Source of the DNA: Mastacembelus armatus
Lineage: Eukaryota > Chordata > Actinopteri > Synbranchiformes > Mastacembelidae
Direction of reading: 5' to 3'
DNA length: 64,000 nt
Assembly (NCBI RefSeq): GCF_900324485.2
Contig: NC_046651.1
Location: forward strand, 9,454,605-9,518,604
Position numbers and translations under genes: made by a program. This document shows positions 1 through 16,000 of the stretch, piece by piece (the first letter of the stretch is position 1; each line of letters starts with the position of its first letter). Below the pieces are notes generated by a model. That model was not told where the DNA came from, made no database searches, and worked only from the letters and a program-made list of their open reading frames with translations.

Positions 1-2280
1 ACATATTGATAATGGTCAGAAAACTTTTTTTTTTTCTTTTCTCACCAGTTGACAATCCAAACGTGACCCTATTCCACACATACAGTAAAACCTCAAAAAT
101 AAATACTCTAAGCCCACTTTTTTTATTTTTTTTTTTTTTTTTCAGAGTAACAAACAAAACAAATATATATCTTACATAGAGGTCAACATGCCCTGGATTT
201 TTTTGTTTTCAACATATCACTTTAGCCATTCCCTGCAGTCAATTCAACTGTACGGCGAAAACCCATCATTTATAGATCTATATGTAATGAGGTTGATGAC
301 ATCAATAACATAAAGTATAGTACAATAAAGATAATAATATTAGTTATGTAAACATTTTTAAGAATCTCTGTCTTCCAAATAGTGTGGACAAATTCTTTGA
401 CGCTTTGTTTCTGTTTTATTTGGGGTTTTCTGTAAATGCTTTCTATACTGCTCGCCCTGTGGTGACCCCCAGTGAAGCTGACACACATTAGTTAATGCAT
501 ATTCTCTCTGTGTGAGTATAAAATTTTAACACTGTATTCTTACGCTGAGTTACCTCAAAGCTACGTCACGGTGGATGCTACTCCGAGAAGTAAAAGGACT
601 GAGCAGTAGTGTAGAAAGCATTAAATACTATGATTTAAAAGTGTATTTTAGGTCTAGTGAAATGCATAATGAGTATGACTACATACAGTATGAGCATAGG
701 TATGCCGAGATAAAAAGGTATATATATATAAATATATATATATATATAGTTTTGTTTTAAATAAAATACAGTATATACTGATAAACAATGATAGAGGTAC
801 AACTAAGGTGTTGAAATAAATGCTAAAATAAACTCTGGCCCTGTTGTGATTCTCATTTCTCCCCGGATTCACTCTTCTGACAGATTCACATAATGATCCA
901 ATTTAAAGGACTGTGTTTAAATTGAGTCATTTAGCAACAACCAGTCTCAGCCCTGCTGTGGTTGAACACAACATTGTTTTGTTCAGGTCCAGGATTATTT
1001 TCCCATCAGACTCGATGAGCTAATAGGACAAAAGAGTGGCGCTCTTGGGGAGGGAGAAGATGAGATGGCTTAATTCAAAACAAGCGGTGGCCGCATTAAT
1101 GCAGCGAGCCCAAAGACGCCTGTAAGGCATGAAGAGCAATGGAAAACAACTTGGTAGAAGACAAGTGTGAGATTGTTTGCTAACATTGCGGCCTGTTTAG
1201 ACCTATATGTAGAAACCCTCACAGGGAAAAAAAAGAAAATCTAATTTTGTCAGCTTTCTTTATTTTACTGACTTGGTGAGTTGACTTTTGTCAGGGACTT
1301 TTCCTTCATGCAAACTCCAGATGTGTGACAAATTAAAGGAGAAACCATCAAGTGTGGTGCTGACAATGTACACTATTCTTTATTAAGATATTTCCTCACT
1401 GTTTACTGTTTAAAGGATGGTGATGGAGAGCACTGTCTCCCAGAGGTCTGAGGCTACAGCACATCACCATCAAGCATCTGCATCTGTTGTTTCACTCATT
1501 TAATCATTTAATTTTTCACTCTTCTGTATTTTTGGTGGAAGCTGTTTACACCAAGGCCCATCAAATATGCACAGCAAACAGGGACAGTGGCTCTGGACAC
1601 TGATGTTCCTTTTGAAAATTTAAAATGTCATTTTCCAGTGCTGTGAGCCTCACAGATAACACCTCCTTCCTCTTTCATTGTTCTGGGTGAATGCAGATGA
1701 TTCAGGGACAGATATCTCAAAACCTGGGCACAAAAGGAAAAACTGTCTGCACGACTGGATTCCCTTAGTTAAAAGTGAAGAAAGGCATGTTTTTGTAAAG
1801 ACCCTGATGTTATCAAGTATCATTTTAGCATAGTTCCGCTAAGATTTGTTCTTGAGGTAAACAGATGCAGGAGTTGAAGTGACTTCATACTATGAACCTG
1901 CTGTGTACAGTACAGTCTGTGGTGGGCTCTATTTCAAGACCTGACCAGAGAGGGAATGACAGGTCACAAAGGAGCACAGGCCTAACATGAAAGTTCCTGG
2001 GACACCCCTCGCCGTCCCCCTTTCGCTTTCACACACACTCACTAATAAGGTCACAAGACTCTGCGCCACAATGACATGATTCTGTGACCAGCGAACGGTC
2101 AAAATGAAAGTTCAGCATCTCATTAGCACCATATTGAGAGAGAGGCAGAGGGAGGGACGGCAGGGACAGAGAGAAGGAGGGGGGATTCTTCCAGCTGTTT
2201 TTCTAATAGCACAGTGTAGAGAAAGTCAGAGGGTTGATAGTCAAAGACGAGCAGGAGAACCAAACTGCCTGATAGGAGGA
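1..2280. other. Gene-free left flank
   Basis: No exon or gene can be supported here. The stretch is AT-rich, with poly-T runs near 28 and 120-140 and a short (TA)n tract near 718-750. Open frames are short and have no recognisable protein features. About 890-1200 is less repetitive and carries homeodomain-type cores (TTAATT, CATTAATG); it might be regulatory, but that is a guess. 1980-2280 has purine-rich stretches and could be the promoter side of the PACSIN-like gene. Confidence 0.5.
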
Positions 2281-2400
2281 AGGTGGTGAGTTAATCATTG
2301 GGTTAAAGTAGGGAAACAGGAGAGAAAGTGGCAGAAAGGTTCAATGTAGAATGACTGTGACCTAGAATATCACATCTGAAGACTGAGGAGAGCAAGAAAG
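2281..2400 (+). other. Possible 5' UTR exon of the PACSIN-like gene (3' edge supported)
   Basis: A strong splice donor (AAAG then GTAAGT) lies at 2400/2401. The first coding exon of the PACSIN-like gene has an acceptor ending at 3817, fourteen bases before its ATG, so a spliced leader exon must lie upstream. This donor is a good candidate for it. The 5' edge given here is arbitrary. The 1.4 kb between is presumed intron with no other feature seen. Confidence 0.35.
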
Positions 2401-3831
2401 GTAAGTTTCTTCCTCCTCTTTGTTTGCCCTGGAGCTAATTACCAACAGAGTGATTACCAGGCAAATGTTGTTTTTTTCTTTTCTTTTAGTTTTTTTTCCC
2501 ACCTCCTGCTTGCTTGCACTGTCTTCAGTGTTTCACGCCCACTTTCAGCTCAACAACGTGTGTGAGTGTAACTTTAAGTGCCTAGGGAAAATTGGGTCAG
2601 CAAGAGAGGGAGAGAGGAGCATGTGTTAGAGGAGGAGAGGCACACTGGGAGAGGGGGAGCCGGACAGAGAAATGGAGAGAAACCCTCAGCAGCCCTTGAA
2701 CTACAGTAACAAGTGGTCACTTGAGTAATCACTGGTGATTCAGACAGAAATGTAAGTGCTGGTTGCTCACAGGCATGACTGCTCTGCTGCCACTTTTTTT
2801 TTTTTTTTTTTTGCTTCTTTTGGCTTGTGGATGGAGTGTTGTTAGTCTTAAAATACTTCGATACAAATGCTTCCGTTAAGTCCTGTTTTAAAACTCTTCC
2901 TCTCCTCTGCATGTGCAGGACAAAGACATGAAGTGACTCTTAAAGTAAAGCATTTGATAGTTCCACATGCAGAAGCTCATAGATAATGATGAAAAGATAT
3001 GATAACGTATGTTTGACCAACCAACTGGGGGAAAGAAGGTCACAGATGAGCCTGACTCTCTGTCATGCTGAGTCTTGTGATATGTTGTGGTTAGTCATTT
3101 TCATATTACTCCAAAGGTCCAAATGTGACCGTGTCCTATGCACGTATGTCTGTGCATCTCCCTGCTGTTGTTCAGGCTGCCTTCTCCCTCCAAATATCTA
3201 TCACATGTGACTATCTGTGCAAAATGCCTACTCTGTCAGTAGATGAATTTTAAAACGCCACATCAGAAATCTGCCCCTGTTGTGCTCTTACTGCCATGAT
3301 CTCTGAATCATGGATCGAAGAGTCAGAGCGAGAGACTCTAATAGGCTTTCTATTAGTCAGAGTAAAGGGAAAGATGACCTTTCCCTGCTGTTTATTTTGG
3401 GAAGGCAACAGGAAGAATGCCGGAGCAGCTGTTCTATTTCTGCTGGCAGATCCCACCCCTGTGAATTCCAGTCTGCCACAGCAACGACACTCCCCTAACT
3501 CACTCAGCATGTTTGGATTTATCTGAGCACCATACAGCGTAAATAACACATCTTCAGTATTGTCTAAGTTGTTATGGCAATAACACAACACACCGCAGGG
3601 TTTCAGCCATCAATTATTTTCTGCCATACCGATGGAACAGCTCTGTTTTTGAGGAAATCAGCCTTCGCGTTACACAGTGCAGACATCTAACCTGTTGCAT
3701 GATAATCAGTGCCTGCTGCCTGCCAATAAAAACTCTTTCCTTGCTTGTTATGCATCTTAACCAGTCTGGCAACTGTCTTGTATCACACAAATAGCTATCT
3801 TTTGCTTTCTGACACAGACACGTTCCTAATA

Positions 3832-7208
<3,377 letters not shown>

Positions 7209-7401
7209 CATCACACTGTCTAAAATATTGTGTCCTTAACCTATTTATCATACAGTTTTTAACTTTCCTAAAAACAAATAACAGTTAACATCAGATATTT
7301 TCTGTTTCCAGTCAAATGTAAAAGTTTGAGGCCTTAATATTCTAATGGACTCAATTAACTTATCAAAGACACAATGTATTGTGCAGGAGCTGTGTGTGTA
7401 T

Positions 7402-7630
7402 ACACTCAGTTGGCTGTTTATTAGGTACATCGGGCTAAAACTAATGCAGCCCGACTCAGCAGTCATGCATTCAATCTTCTCTTCATGAAGGCGATAATGT
7501 TTGGTTTGTGTTCAAGCTGTTAAAGAGGTTCAACTGTGCGCTCATACTGGAGGCTGTCGTTTGTGCCGCTCTTGCTAAGAGAGACCTAGCCTCATTGATG
7601 TAAATGGAGTGGACAAAACAACAGAAACAC
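7402..7630 (+). repeat. Unclassified interspersed fish repeat, copy 1
   Basis: It starts ACACTCAGTTGGCTGTTTAT and ends near CTCATTGATGTAAATGGAGT. A second, more decayed copy with the same order of blocks lies at 46308-46530, so this is a dispersed family. I recall it as common in percomorph genomes but cannot name its class. No coding capacity is visible. Confidence 0.65.
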
Positions 7631-7943
7631 TTGCTGTGCCTCATAAATTGCCAAATCTGGGATGTACAGTATGTGTGAATGTGTACGTGTGTCTGCATGC
7701 ATGTGTGCACAATAAGCAGACACAAACAGGTCACTGTAATGAAGATAACTGATAGTGATACATGAGGTTTACCCATGCACAGGTTTACAATGTTGTGTGC
7801 ACACAAGGGGTTACTGTTTACTTAATATGTATTACGTAGGAGTTACGTTGACTGAGCGAATGGAGGTTCAAAATAAAAGAGTTTGTGTTTTGCCTGATAT
7901 TTGTCTTGTTGACACATGCTGACTGTGTTGGTCTTTGGATGAC

Positions 7944-8075
7944 CAGTCCATCACTTTGGTTCAGATCTCAGCAACTACAATGGATCGTCCTGAAATGTAG
8001 CCATTATTGTACTGACCCACTGGCTTTTCTTACAGTGCCATCATGAGTTTGGCACTTGTGGTTTTTTTAAATACT
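7944..8075 (+). repeat. Decayed fish interspersed repeat ('CACTTTGG...CTCAACAACT' type), copy 1
   Basis: The words CACTTTGGTTCAGAT, CTCAGCAACTACAATGGAT and TGACCCACTGGC...TGCCATCATGAG follow the order of a repeat I remember as widespread in fish. A shorter copy occurs at 16340-16435. It sits directly before the LINE fragment. Confidence 0.45.
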
Positions 8076-8115
8076 GCATATTAACATTAATCTAAGATCT
8101 ACCAAGTGCAACACT

Positions 8116-9341
8116 GAAAGTAAAACAACAACTGATGGGACTGTGGAAAACAACCCTAGTAGCCAACCTCAAGCCGATAGCACAAGTCTCCATCAAGTGC
8201 GGCATCTACCAAGGAGATGCTCTGTCCCCGCTGCTGTTCTGCATAGGCCTGAACCCCCTCAGTCAGATCATCACTAAGACTGGCTTCGGATACCGACTGC
8301 GAAATGGGGCAACCATCAGCCACCTCCTGTACATGGATGACATCAAGCTGTCAGTCCTACATAGAACATATTTCACTGGTGAGCGTCAGAGCCACCATCC
8401 AAGATGAAACAGCCAAGATCCATGAGTATATCAGGAAGATGGCCCCAAGCGATGGAATACTTAGTGAATATCTCAGGCAACAGAAGCCTGATGCAGAGGA
8501 AGAAGAGCGAGAACCATCATGGCAGGACAAACCCCTGCACGGCATGTACCACCGACAGATACAAGAAGTGGCTGATATGAAAAAGTCCTACCGGTGGCTG
8601 GAAAAAGCTGGACTGAAAGACAGCACAGAGGCACTGATCGTAGCAGCACAAGAACAGGCCCTGAGCACAAGATCGATAGAGGCCGGGGTCTACCACACCA
8701 GGCAGGACCCCAGGTGCAGGCTGTGCAAAGATGCCCCTGAGACAATCCAGCACATAACAACAGGTTGTAAGATGCTAGCAGGCAGGGCGTACATGGAACG
8801 CCATAACCAAGTAGCCGGCATAGTGTACAGGAACATCTGTGCCGAGTATGGGCTGGAGGTCCCAAGGTCAAAAAATGGTACACACCTCCAAAGGTGGTGG
8901 AGAATGACAGAGCTAAGATCCTGTGGGACTTCCAGATACAGACCGACAAACAGGTGATGGCTAACCAACCGGACATAGTGGTGGACAAACAACAGAAGAA
9001 AGCCGTAGTGGTAGATGTAGCGATCCCAAGTGACAGCAACATCAGAAAGAAGGAACATGAGAAGCTGGAGAAATACCAAGGGCTTAAAGAAGAGCTAGAA
9101 AAGATGTGGAAGGTGAAGGCAACAGTGGTCCCCGTGGTAATCGGCACCCTCGGGGCTGTGACCCCCAAACTGGGAGAGTGGCTCCAACAGATCCCAGGAA
9201 CAACATCAGAGATCTCAGTCCAGAAGAGCGCAGTGCTAGGAACAGCTAAGATACTGCGAAGAACCCTCAAACTCCCAGGCCTCTGGTAGAGGACCCGAGA
9301 TTGAGGAAGACACACACACCACCCATAGGGGTGAGAAGGGA

Positions 9342-9345
<4 letters not shown>
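8116..9345 (+). mobile_element. Truncated LINE with REL-type endonuclease (R2/R4-like group)
   Basis: The conceptual protein runs from the palm of a reverse transcriptase (GIYQGDALSPLLFCIGLNP, then the catalytic LLYMDDIKL at about 8332) to the end of the protein at 9289. The C-terminal part has a Cys-rich knuckle (CRLCKDAPETIQHITTGC, about 8716-8769) and a restriction-like endonuclease core (QPDIVV...VVVDVAIPSD, about 8965-9035). Two frame changes are visible: near 8376, just after YMDD, and near 8877, at a run of six A. The palm is followed almost at once by the region that normally comes well after it, so an internal deletion has removed the thumb and linker. The 5' part is missing. The (TA)n tract after 9340 is the likely tail. 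It is dead; the clade assignment (R4/Rex6-like) is tentative. Confidence 0.85.
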
Positions 9346-9383
<38 letters not shown>

Positions 9384-9475
9384 TGTATAATATATATATA
9401 TATATATGTATACTGTATAATATATATAGGAGGGTGATGGTGATGATATATATATATATATGTAATTTATATAAA
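9340..9475. repeat. (TA)n tract at the LINE 3' end
   Basis: Several TA runs are broken by CTGTA and by a GGAGGGTGATGGTGATGA interruption. The position right after the LINE stop region suggests that this is the element's microsatellite-like 3' tail, later expanded. Confidence 0.8.
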
Positions 9476-9599
9476 TTACCGTGACCCTTGACATTTTTAC
9501 TGCCTGCTTTCAGCGTTACTTCCTCCACACCTCCCTTTTTATTTACATTCATCATTATTTAACTAGAGTTAGATAACGTGACAAATGTCTTACTAACCC

Positions 9600-9778
9600 C
9601 GCGGCTCTTTGAACGCACCACACTGGTATCATTGAGAACTCCTGAAAAACCTGTTGGATGAGACACAACTAATGAATAACCTGATGTCAAACAGCAGTTG
9701 AAACAGCTGCGAGATCTGGGAATACTTCCAGTTTATGGTTGTACTTTCTGGTCAGCATTCAACGGACTGTGTGTATGG
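9600..9778 (+). other. Probable 5' UTR exon of the vWA/Sec23-like gene (3' edge supported)
   Basis: A good donor (GG then GTAAGTAC) ends this exon at 9778, and the first coding exon begins after an acceptor (CTCTCGCAG) ending at 10065. The 5' edge is not determined. The stretch from 9480 to 9600 shows nothing else. Confidence 0.4.
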
Positions 9779-10080
9779 GTAAGTACATTTTAGATGTGCT
9801 TATCGTTAGAAGGATTGTTTGTGTAATATTCCAGATACAATAGACATTGGCTGGGTTAAGGGTCCTTCACAGGAGCACTTTGAGTGTTAATATCCTACAA
9901 GCTGAATGTCCGCATGCTCTCCAGAGAAAATTGTACTGTAATTACTCTCATTGCTTTAGGTTGGATTTTAATTATTGCCACTGTGTTAAAACAGTAATCT
10001 CCCACTTTATTTTGTTATTGGGTGTCATGTTTTTTAGTTTTTTAATCCTATCCTTTCTCTCGCAGGCAGGTAGACTCACA

Positions 10081-13000
10081 ATGGAATTTGCTTCTGAGTT
10101 TGTTTATGTGCCACCGTCAGCAAGTCAGAAGGACGTGCAACGATTTAATGGTCATGTCGTAAAACGCTCAGGTTTGATTACATTTGATTATTTTCAAGCA
10201 CTCCCCAGCATCACGCGAAACAGTCTAATTTCACACTGTAACACAAATACTCATGTCAAGATAAGGATATCACATTTCTGGGTCTGCTGCACGTTTAGTT
10301 ATTTATATTTCCTGTGCGGCTTTAATTAATATGATGTTTAAAAGTCTAAAACATGATCATGAAACAGAACATTTCAGGTTCAGTCTCAGTTTTAAAGACC
10401 TTTTGGTCCATTGTCTGGACAAAAAGCTTTCTGGGAATTGTTAGGAAGTTATTAACTGCAATATAAATCAAAAGGTTAGTAATTTCCAGTAATAAAATCA
10501 CAAAAAAACTGTTAATTTTCTTTGAATATTTAAGAAGGTCATGATAAATAACACTGTGCATATATCTGCTTTACATTAGAGTTTTCTGTTTGGTTCAGTA
10601 GCGTTGTGTATTACACAACCAGCAACACACACAACCTGTTTTTCTTCAAGGAGATATTCCTTTCAGATACGCCGCTTTGCTCGGTAAAAGCCATCTGCCA
10701 TCTGAGTCATATTTCTTCACAGCCCAAAGATCATCACTGCACCAGTTGTTTTATCTTTGCTCACATTTCTCTTCCTAGAAATCAAATTAACTGCCAGTGT
10801 ATACATTTTTTTTTTTTTTTTTTTATCCCTTTCAGCTCTCCTCCCTCCTGTTAACTGGCTCCGTCCTCGAGTTCCTCCCCCTCCTCCTCCAACAGCAGAA
10901 GCCAAAACATCTAAATCCAGCCCATCTTCCCCAAAGATCAGTGAACGTCTGGACAAGAGCAAGGAGGTGAAGAAGGTTGAGAAGCTCACAGTCTTGGAAA
11001 AAGCAGAATTTCACAATAAAATTGGTGCAACTTCTTCCATCAGTACAGCACCTGAGCAGACAATGCCATCTCGGAAAATAGGTACTGTCAATGTGGCAAA
11101 ATGCATGTGCACTAATAAAAATGTAGAGCTGGACACATGCAGTGTCTGTATTTTAAAGGAGTAATTCACTCCAAAATTGTGTTTTCAGTCAAACTCCACT
11201 CACGGCTACCAAACAAACAGAAAACATGGCTGCTGGAGTTATAATTTGAGTTATTAATATTAATGCAGATATGTTTCAAAAAGAAAAAAAGTTGTAATGT
11301 TTTGTTTATTCTGTAATGGCTCACTCAGACTCACAGTTACACACATACTCCTGGAAGCTGCCCAGTGTGACCACAATCTTATCTGGTGATCAGTGGAGGT
11401 CAAGGTCAAAGAGCTTCAGCAATTTGTTTCCTTGTAGTTTGCCATATGCTGCAACCCAAGAAAATGGGAGTCATGTAGTCGAGTCAGTATACAAAAAATG
11501 TGTATCTTCACATTACCCCTACTGGTATCTAATCATACAGAAGAGGTTATGGTGAAATTGAGGCAGAAACCACAAGTCCATCTAAAAATCTGAACGTATT
11601 TAAACCTATTTGCTTTGTTACAACATCTCAACCTTTTCTCTCCTGATACTGATTCTGATGCTTGTCACATGGTGCTGATACCAGTGCTTTCTTCTCTGAA
11701 ATGTAAAATCTGTAAATTAACAGAATTTTATAATGACATTGGCAAAGAAAATGTATTTAACATGGTTAGGTCAGACACATATGGCTAATACCTAATGCAG
11801 TATCAGGGGAGGTGATGCAGTATATCGATCCATCCTTCCCCAGACAGAGAGAATATGTTTTTTATTAAAATTTGAGTAAACTAGTCCTTTAAAGCTGTAT
11901 TTTTAGGACGCAGAAGCAGATAGGAGGCATGTCACTGTTAGCTTTTCAGTGCAGTCGTGCTTTCTGTAGCCAAGGAGATGAATGATAATTTCAAATCTTT
12001 TCACTTCCCTGTTTTATGCAGCTCTTCTTCCACCACACATGAGACATGCGTCAAACAACCAGACCCTTAGTTACAGCCAGCCGCTCAATGACAGCGAGGC
12101 ATTACCTTATGACGTGCCAAGGAGTCATCCGGATTCAGATGCCCATCCCTGGGACCCAGATTACTGCTACACCACACCAGAAGGGAGTGGTGGTGACATG
12201 AAGCTACCAGATGCTGATACTAACAATTTGCCAGGCCATACACCAGGTAAACAGACATGCTGCCTCTTTGTATTCAATTCAATTTGATATGACATGATGC
12301 AAGCCAGAAGCAGCTCATCCAAGTTTCTTCTGCTGCTGTCTCAAACCCCAGCCCTCCCTCCGAGACCTTCATTCATGAAGTCAATTCCAGACTATGTGCT
12401 GGTGTTACCCCCCTCTTCTCTATCCTCTCAGAAATCCCCTTCGACCTCGTCGCCTTCACTGTCTCATGGTAAAGACAAACATAAATGGTCCCTGACATGC
12501 TTAAAATGGCTAATATAGATTATTTTGAATGCTCATGTTACTCTTGACTCGTGATCAGCAGATAAAGGGCCTCTTCCAGGGAATCCTAATGTGGTCCTTG
12601 TCAGTTTAGGAAAATTAGTCTCAGAGGACAGAGGTCAGTAAACTTTTATCACCACTATTAAAATCTAATTATCAGTCATCTAGTTAGTGTTTCAGCCCTA
12701 TTAGCTTATGATGGTGATTATTTTTGCATATTTCCAGTGCAGCCCATACATGGAAAACCCACATCATGCTCCCATTGTGGCTCTGTGCTGGACTCCTGCT
12801 ATCAAAATGAGGTAATTGCATCCTGACCTTTATTGCGACATTGATAAGTGGCAACATAATTAAGACTGGTTGATTTTTAAAGTGAATAACAACTGTAAAT
12901 CTTCTCATAATTACTACTGGGAAAGACAGGCCATGACAACCTCTTAGGGGCAGCATAAGAATTATTGATCACAACAATGGGTGATTGGGATTGATTTGAT

Positions 13001-16000
13001 TGATTCAGACTGCAGGCTGGTTTAGTCTCAGTGAGCGACTCAGCTAATGTTGGAAATGTTTCTCAGCCACGGCGATGTTCTCTCTTCATGCTGACCTTCA
13101 GGTTGGCAGGTGTTGCTTCTGTCAGGCCTGGGAGTTGACCAGCAGACCCAGTAAACCACAGAATCTTTCGAGAGGTTACCAGGACGGCCTTTTTCTCCTC
13201 AACCCCGATGAAACGCCCCAGTGTGACGGCCATGCTCTGGTGCTCTTCTGCATCGATATCTCAGGCTCCATGAGCATCACCTCCCAGGTAGAGACACACT
13301 AACGGCACTGTTCTCTTTACTCTTTTCTGACATTCACAAATACAGCCTGTGGCCATTTCACTCATCAATCTCTGTCGGTGTAAGGTGTCGGAGGGAGAGC
13401 ACACTGTCCACAGAACCCGCCTCCAGGTGAGTTTTTTTCTCATTTCAAAATGTCCCTTTACCCTTTGTGCAACTGAAAATAAACACAAAGTCTAAACATA
13501 ATGTAGGTTTATGTGTTCCCAGGAACACAATATTAAGTTGACTGGAAAATTAACTACCTGCTTGTGTACATGTAAAACATAAAATAACCAGCCCAGACAT
13601 GCTATCAAGATGCCTACTGGTGATAAAAGCAATTGTGTTGAAACCAGTTTGTCCAGGAAGCCGTGCTGCAGTGTGTCCAGAGACTAAGTGAAGAACAACC
13701 TGACATAAGAGTGGGGCTCATCACCTTCAACTATCAGGTACATACATGCTCTAAATGACTACCAGGCAGCAACAGCTATTTTTTCTTTGATTCCTCTACA
13801 TATGCTAATGTCCCACCTTTCATTATATACTGGTAATGGTATCCTTATTATTATATTGATTATCTCAGTATGAATAAAGTTGATTATTGCTGTTAATTTT
13901 ATTCATCGCCTGGTGTTTGTGCTACCAGGTGACTCTGCATGGACATGAGAATGCCATGTCATGTTTCATCAGTGGTGCTGAGTTGACCGATGTAGATTAT
14001 CTGAAAGAGGCTGCAGCCAGTTTCCCCAGTCCACCGCCACTCTCACACACCAAGGACCACTTACAGAGACAAATAACTGGGTAAGAAGGGAATGAATGAC
14101 TTTTGATTAAACTGTCTTTTGTCTTTTAATATAGGATCTACAAGTTGTATAGTAAAATTACAAAAATATCCTCTTGATTCTGTGTTTTCAAAAAGATTAT
14201 CTGAGAGTGGGACCACAGCTCTGGGCCCAGCTGCTCTCTTGGCTGTGTCAATGGCCTCCAGACAGCCTGGCTCAAAGGTAAGTTTGTATTTTATATTTTG
14301 TTTTAGCTCATATATGTTGCATGTTTCTGCAGCCTGGGCATTTAACAACTATCTACTCTAAGTATAGAGTCAACATACCTCATGCACATTATAGAGTCTA
14401 CGTGTAAGGTGTGTAGACTCATAAATCAGGATTTCCAATTCTTCACTTACTATAATTCAATATTAACCTTTCCTTTGTTGACATACATCAGGATTTTAAA
14501 TTATTTTTTCCTGATTTTATAAGCCTGCTTTAATTTCCACCCAGTCCTGTGCAGAATTCATTTATAACTCTGTGTTTTTTGGGTGAAAGTTACATTATTG
14601 TGGTGTGGTACTGCAGAGCAGAGCGTTCAAATCAGGCTGCACTTTGAACTGGGTGAGACATGATGTAAAGCTTGTCTTGCTCGTATTAAATGGGCAGGGA
14701 CCTTTGCATACTCCTAAAGCAAACATACATCTTTTTTTTTTTTTTCTTAGAAAATAACAAATTCTGATCTCTCAAAGGTGATTATCTGTACAGATGGGAA
14801 GGCAAACACAGAGTTAGGAAACCTGGAGGAGGAGGATATTGATGCTCGCACACTCCTCACATCCACCATCTTTTACCAGGAGCTGGGGGAAAATGCTGCT
14901 AATCAGGGGTTGGTACACATGGCCTCATCAGTGTCAAATACTCACAAGCCTTTGATTTGGTGATTAGTGCAGTGGTGAATATGTTTCAGATGGCAACATT
15001 TAAACCTCAGTGATACAGTGAATAGATCCTCAGTTCTTAAACCACCATGAGTTGTAAACGTTGTGATGTTACATAAGGCTGTTGGAACAAAACCACGGTT
15101 AATGCACTCCATAATCAAAACCAAATGCAGCCCAGTGAAATATTAGTGTGTGAGTTTGTGTTTGGCCAGGCAGTGTATCATTCTGCTGCACAGGCAATGA
15201 GTGAACATACACATGCAGCCATTTATGTATTTGAAGTATACTGTTGCTTCTTAGACAAAAGCAACACTAGTGCAAACAGCATGAGTCCAGTTGTTGAGCT
15301 GATCTAAATGTATCATACTGAAATATCCTTCTTCCATTAGTGTGACAGTCTCTGTGCTGTCCATAGAGGGAACAGACTGCAGGCTGGATGAGGTGGGAAG
15401 GCTCGCTGATCGCACTGGAGGGCAAGTAAGAGCTTTATTGCGTGTGATTTGTTTCAACCATTGCGTCAGTATTTTTATTATGTATATTAATCATCAAATC
15501 TTGCATTTATAATGTCATTTGTGTGTGTTGCCTCTCTAGGTGGTAATAGCAAGTCCCAATAGGCTGCACCCAGAGTTTGAACAGATCATTGAGAACAGGA
15601 CCATAGCTACACACTGTACTGTGACACTACTGCTGCCCACATCTCTGTAAGCAATATTTGTACCTCAAATACTAGTGTTTCTCAATGCTCCACATGAATC
15701 AGTGACAGGAAGATGTTTTTGTTTCAGGCGTTTGAGAGGGGAGAGGGAGGCAGGACACAAAGGGACCAGAGAGGTGGGGAATGTGGACCCCAATATAGAG
15801 ATTACCTTCCAGTTTGGAGTCCATGAAGGGGACACAGAAGGTGAGACAAAAAAAAAAACAGTTTTGTTACCACTAGCAGGAGGATGGTATTGTTTTTTTC
15901 CTGTTTCATTGACAGATCTACTGGCTTTCTCAGTAATATCATAGGTGGATGAGTGATGTGCTGCCAGGGTTTGCAGGATGGTAGTTACTGTTTATTCCAA

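Noticed and set aside
890-1200. Possible conserved noncoding element with homeodomain cores
   Set aside because: The motifs are short and common; conservation cannot be judged from one sequence.
2574-2912. 112-codon open frame on the minus strand near the PACSIN leader
   Set aside because: Low-complexity Lys run from a poly-T tract and no conserved features.
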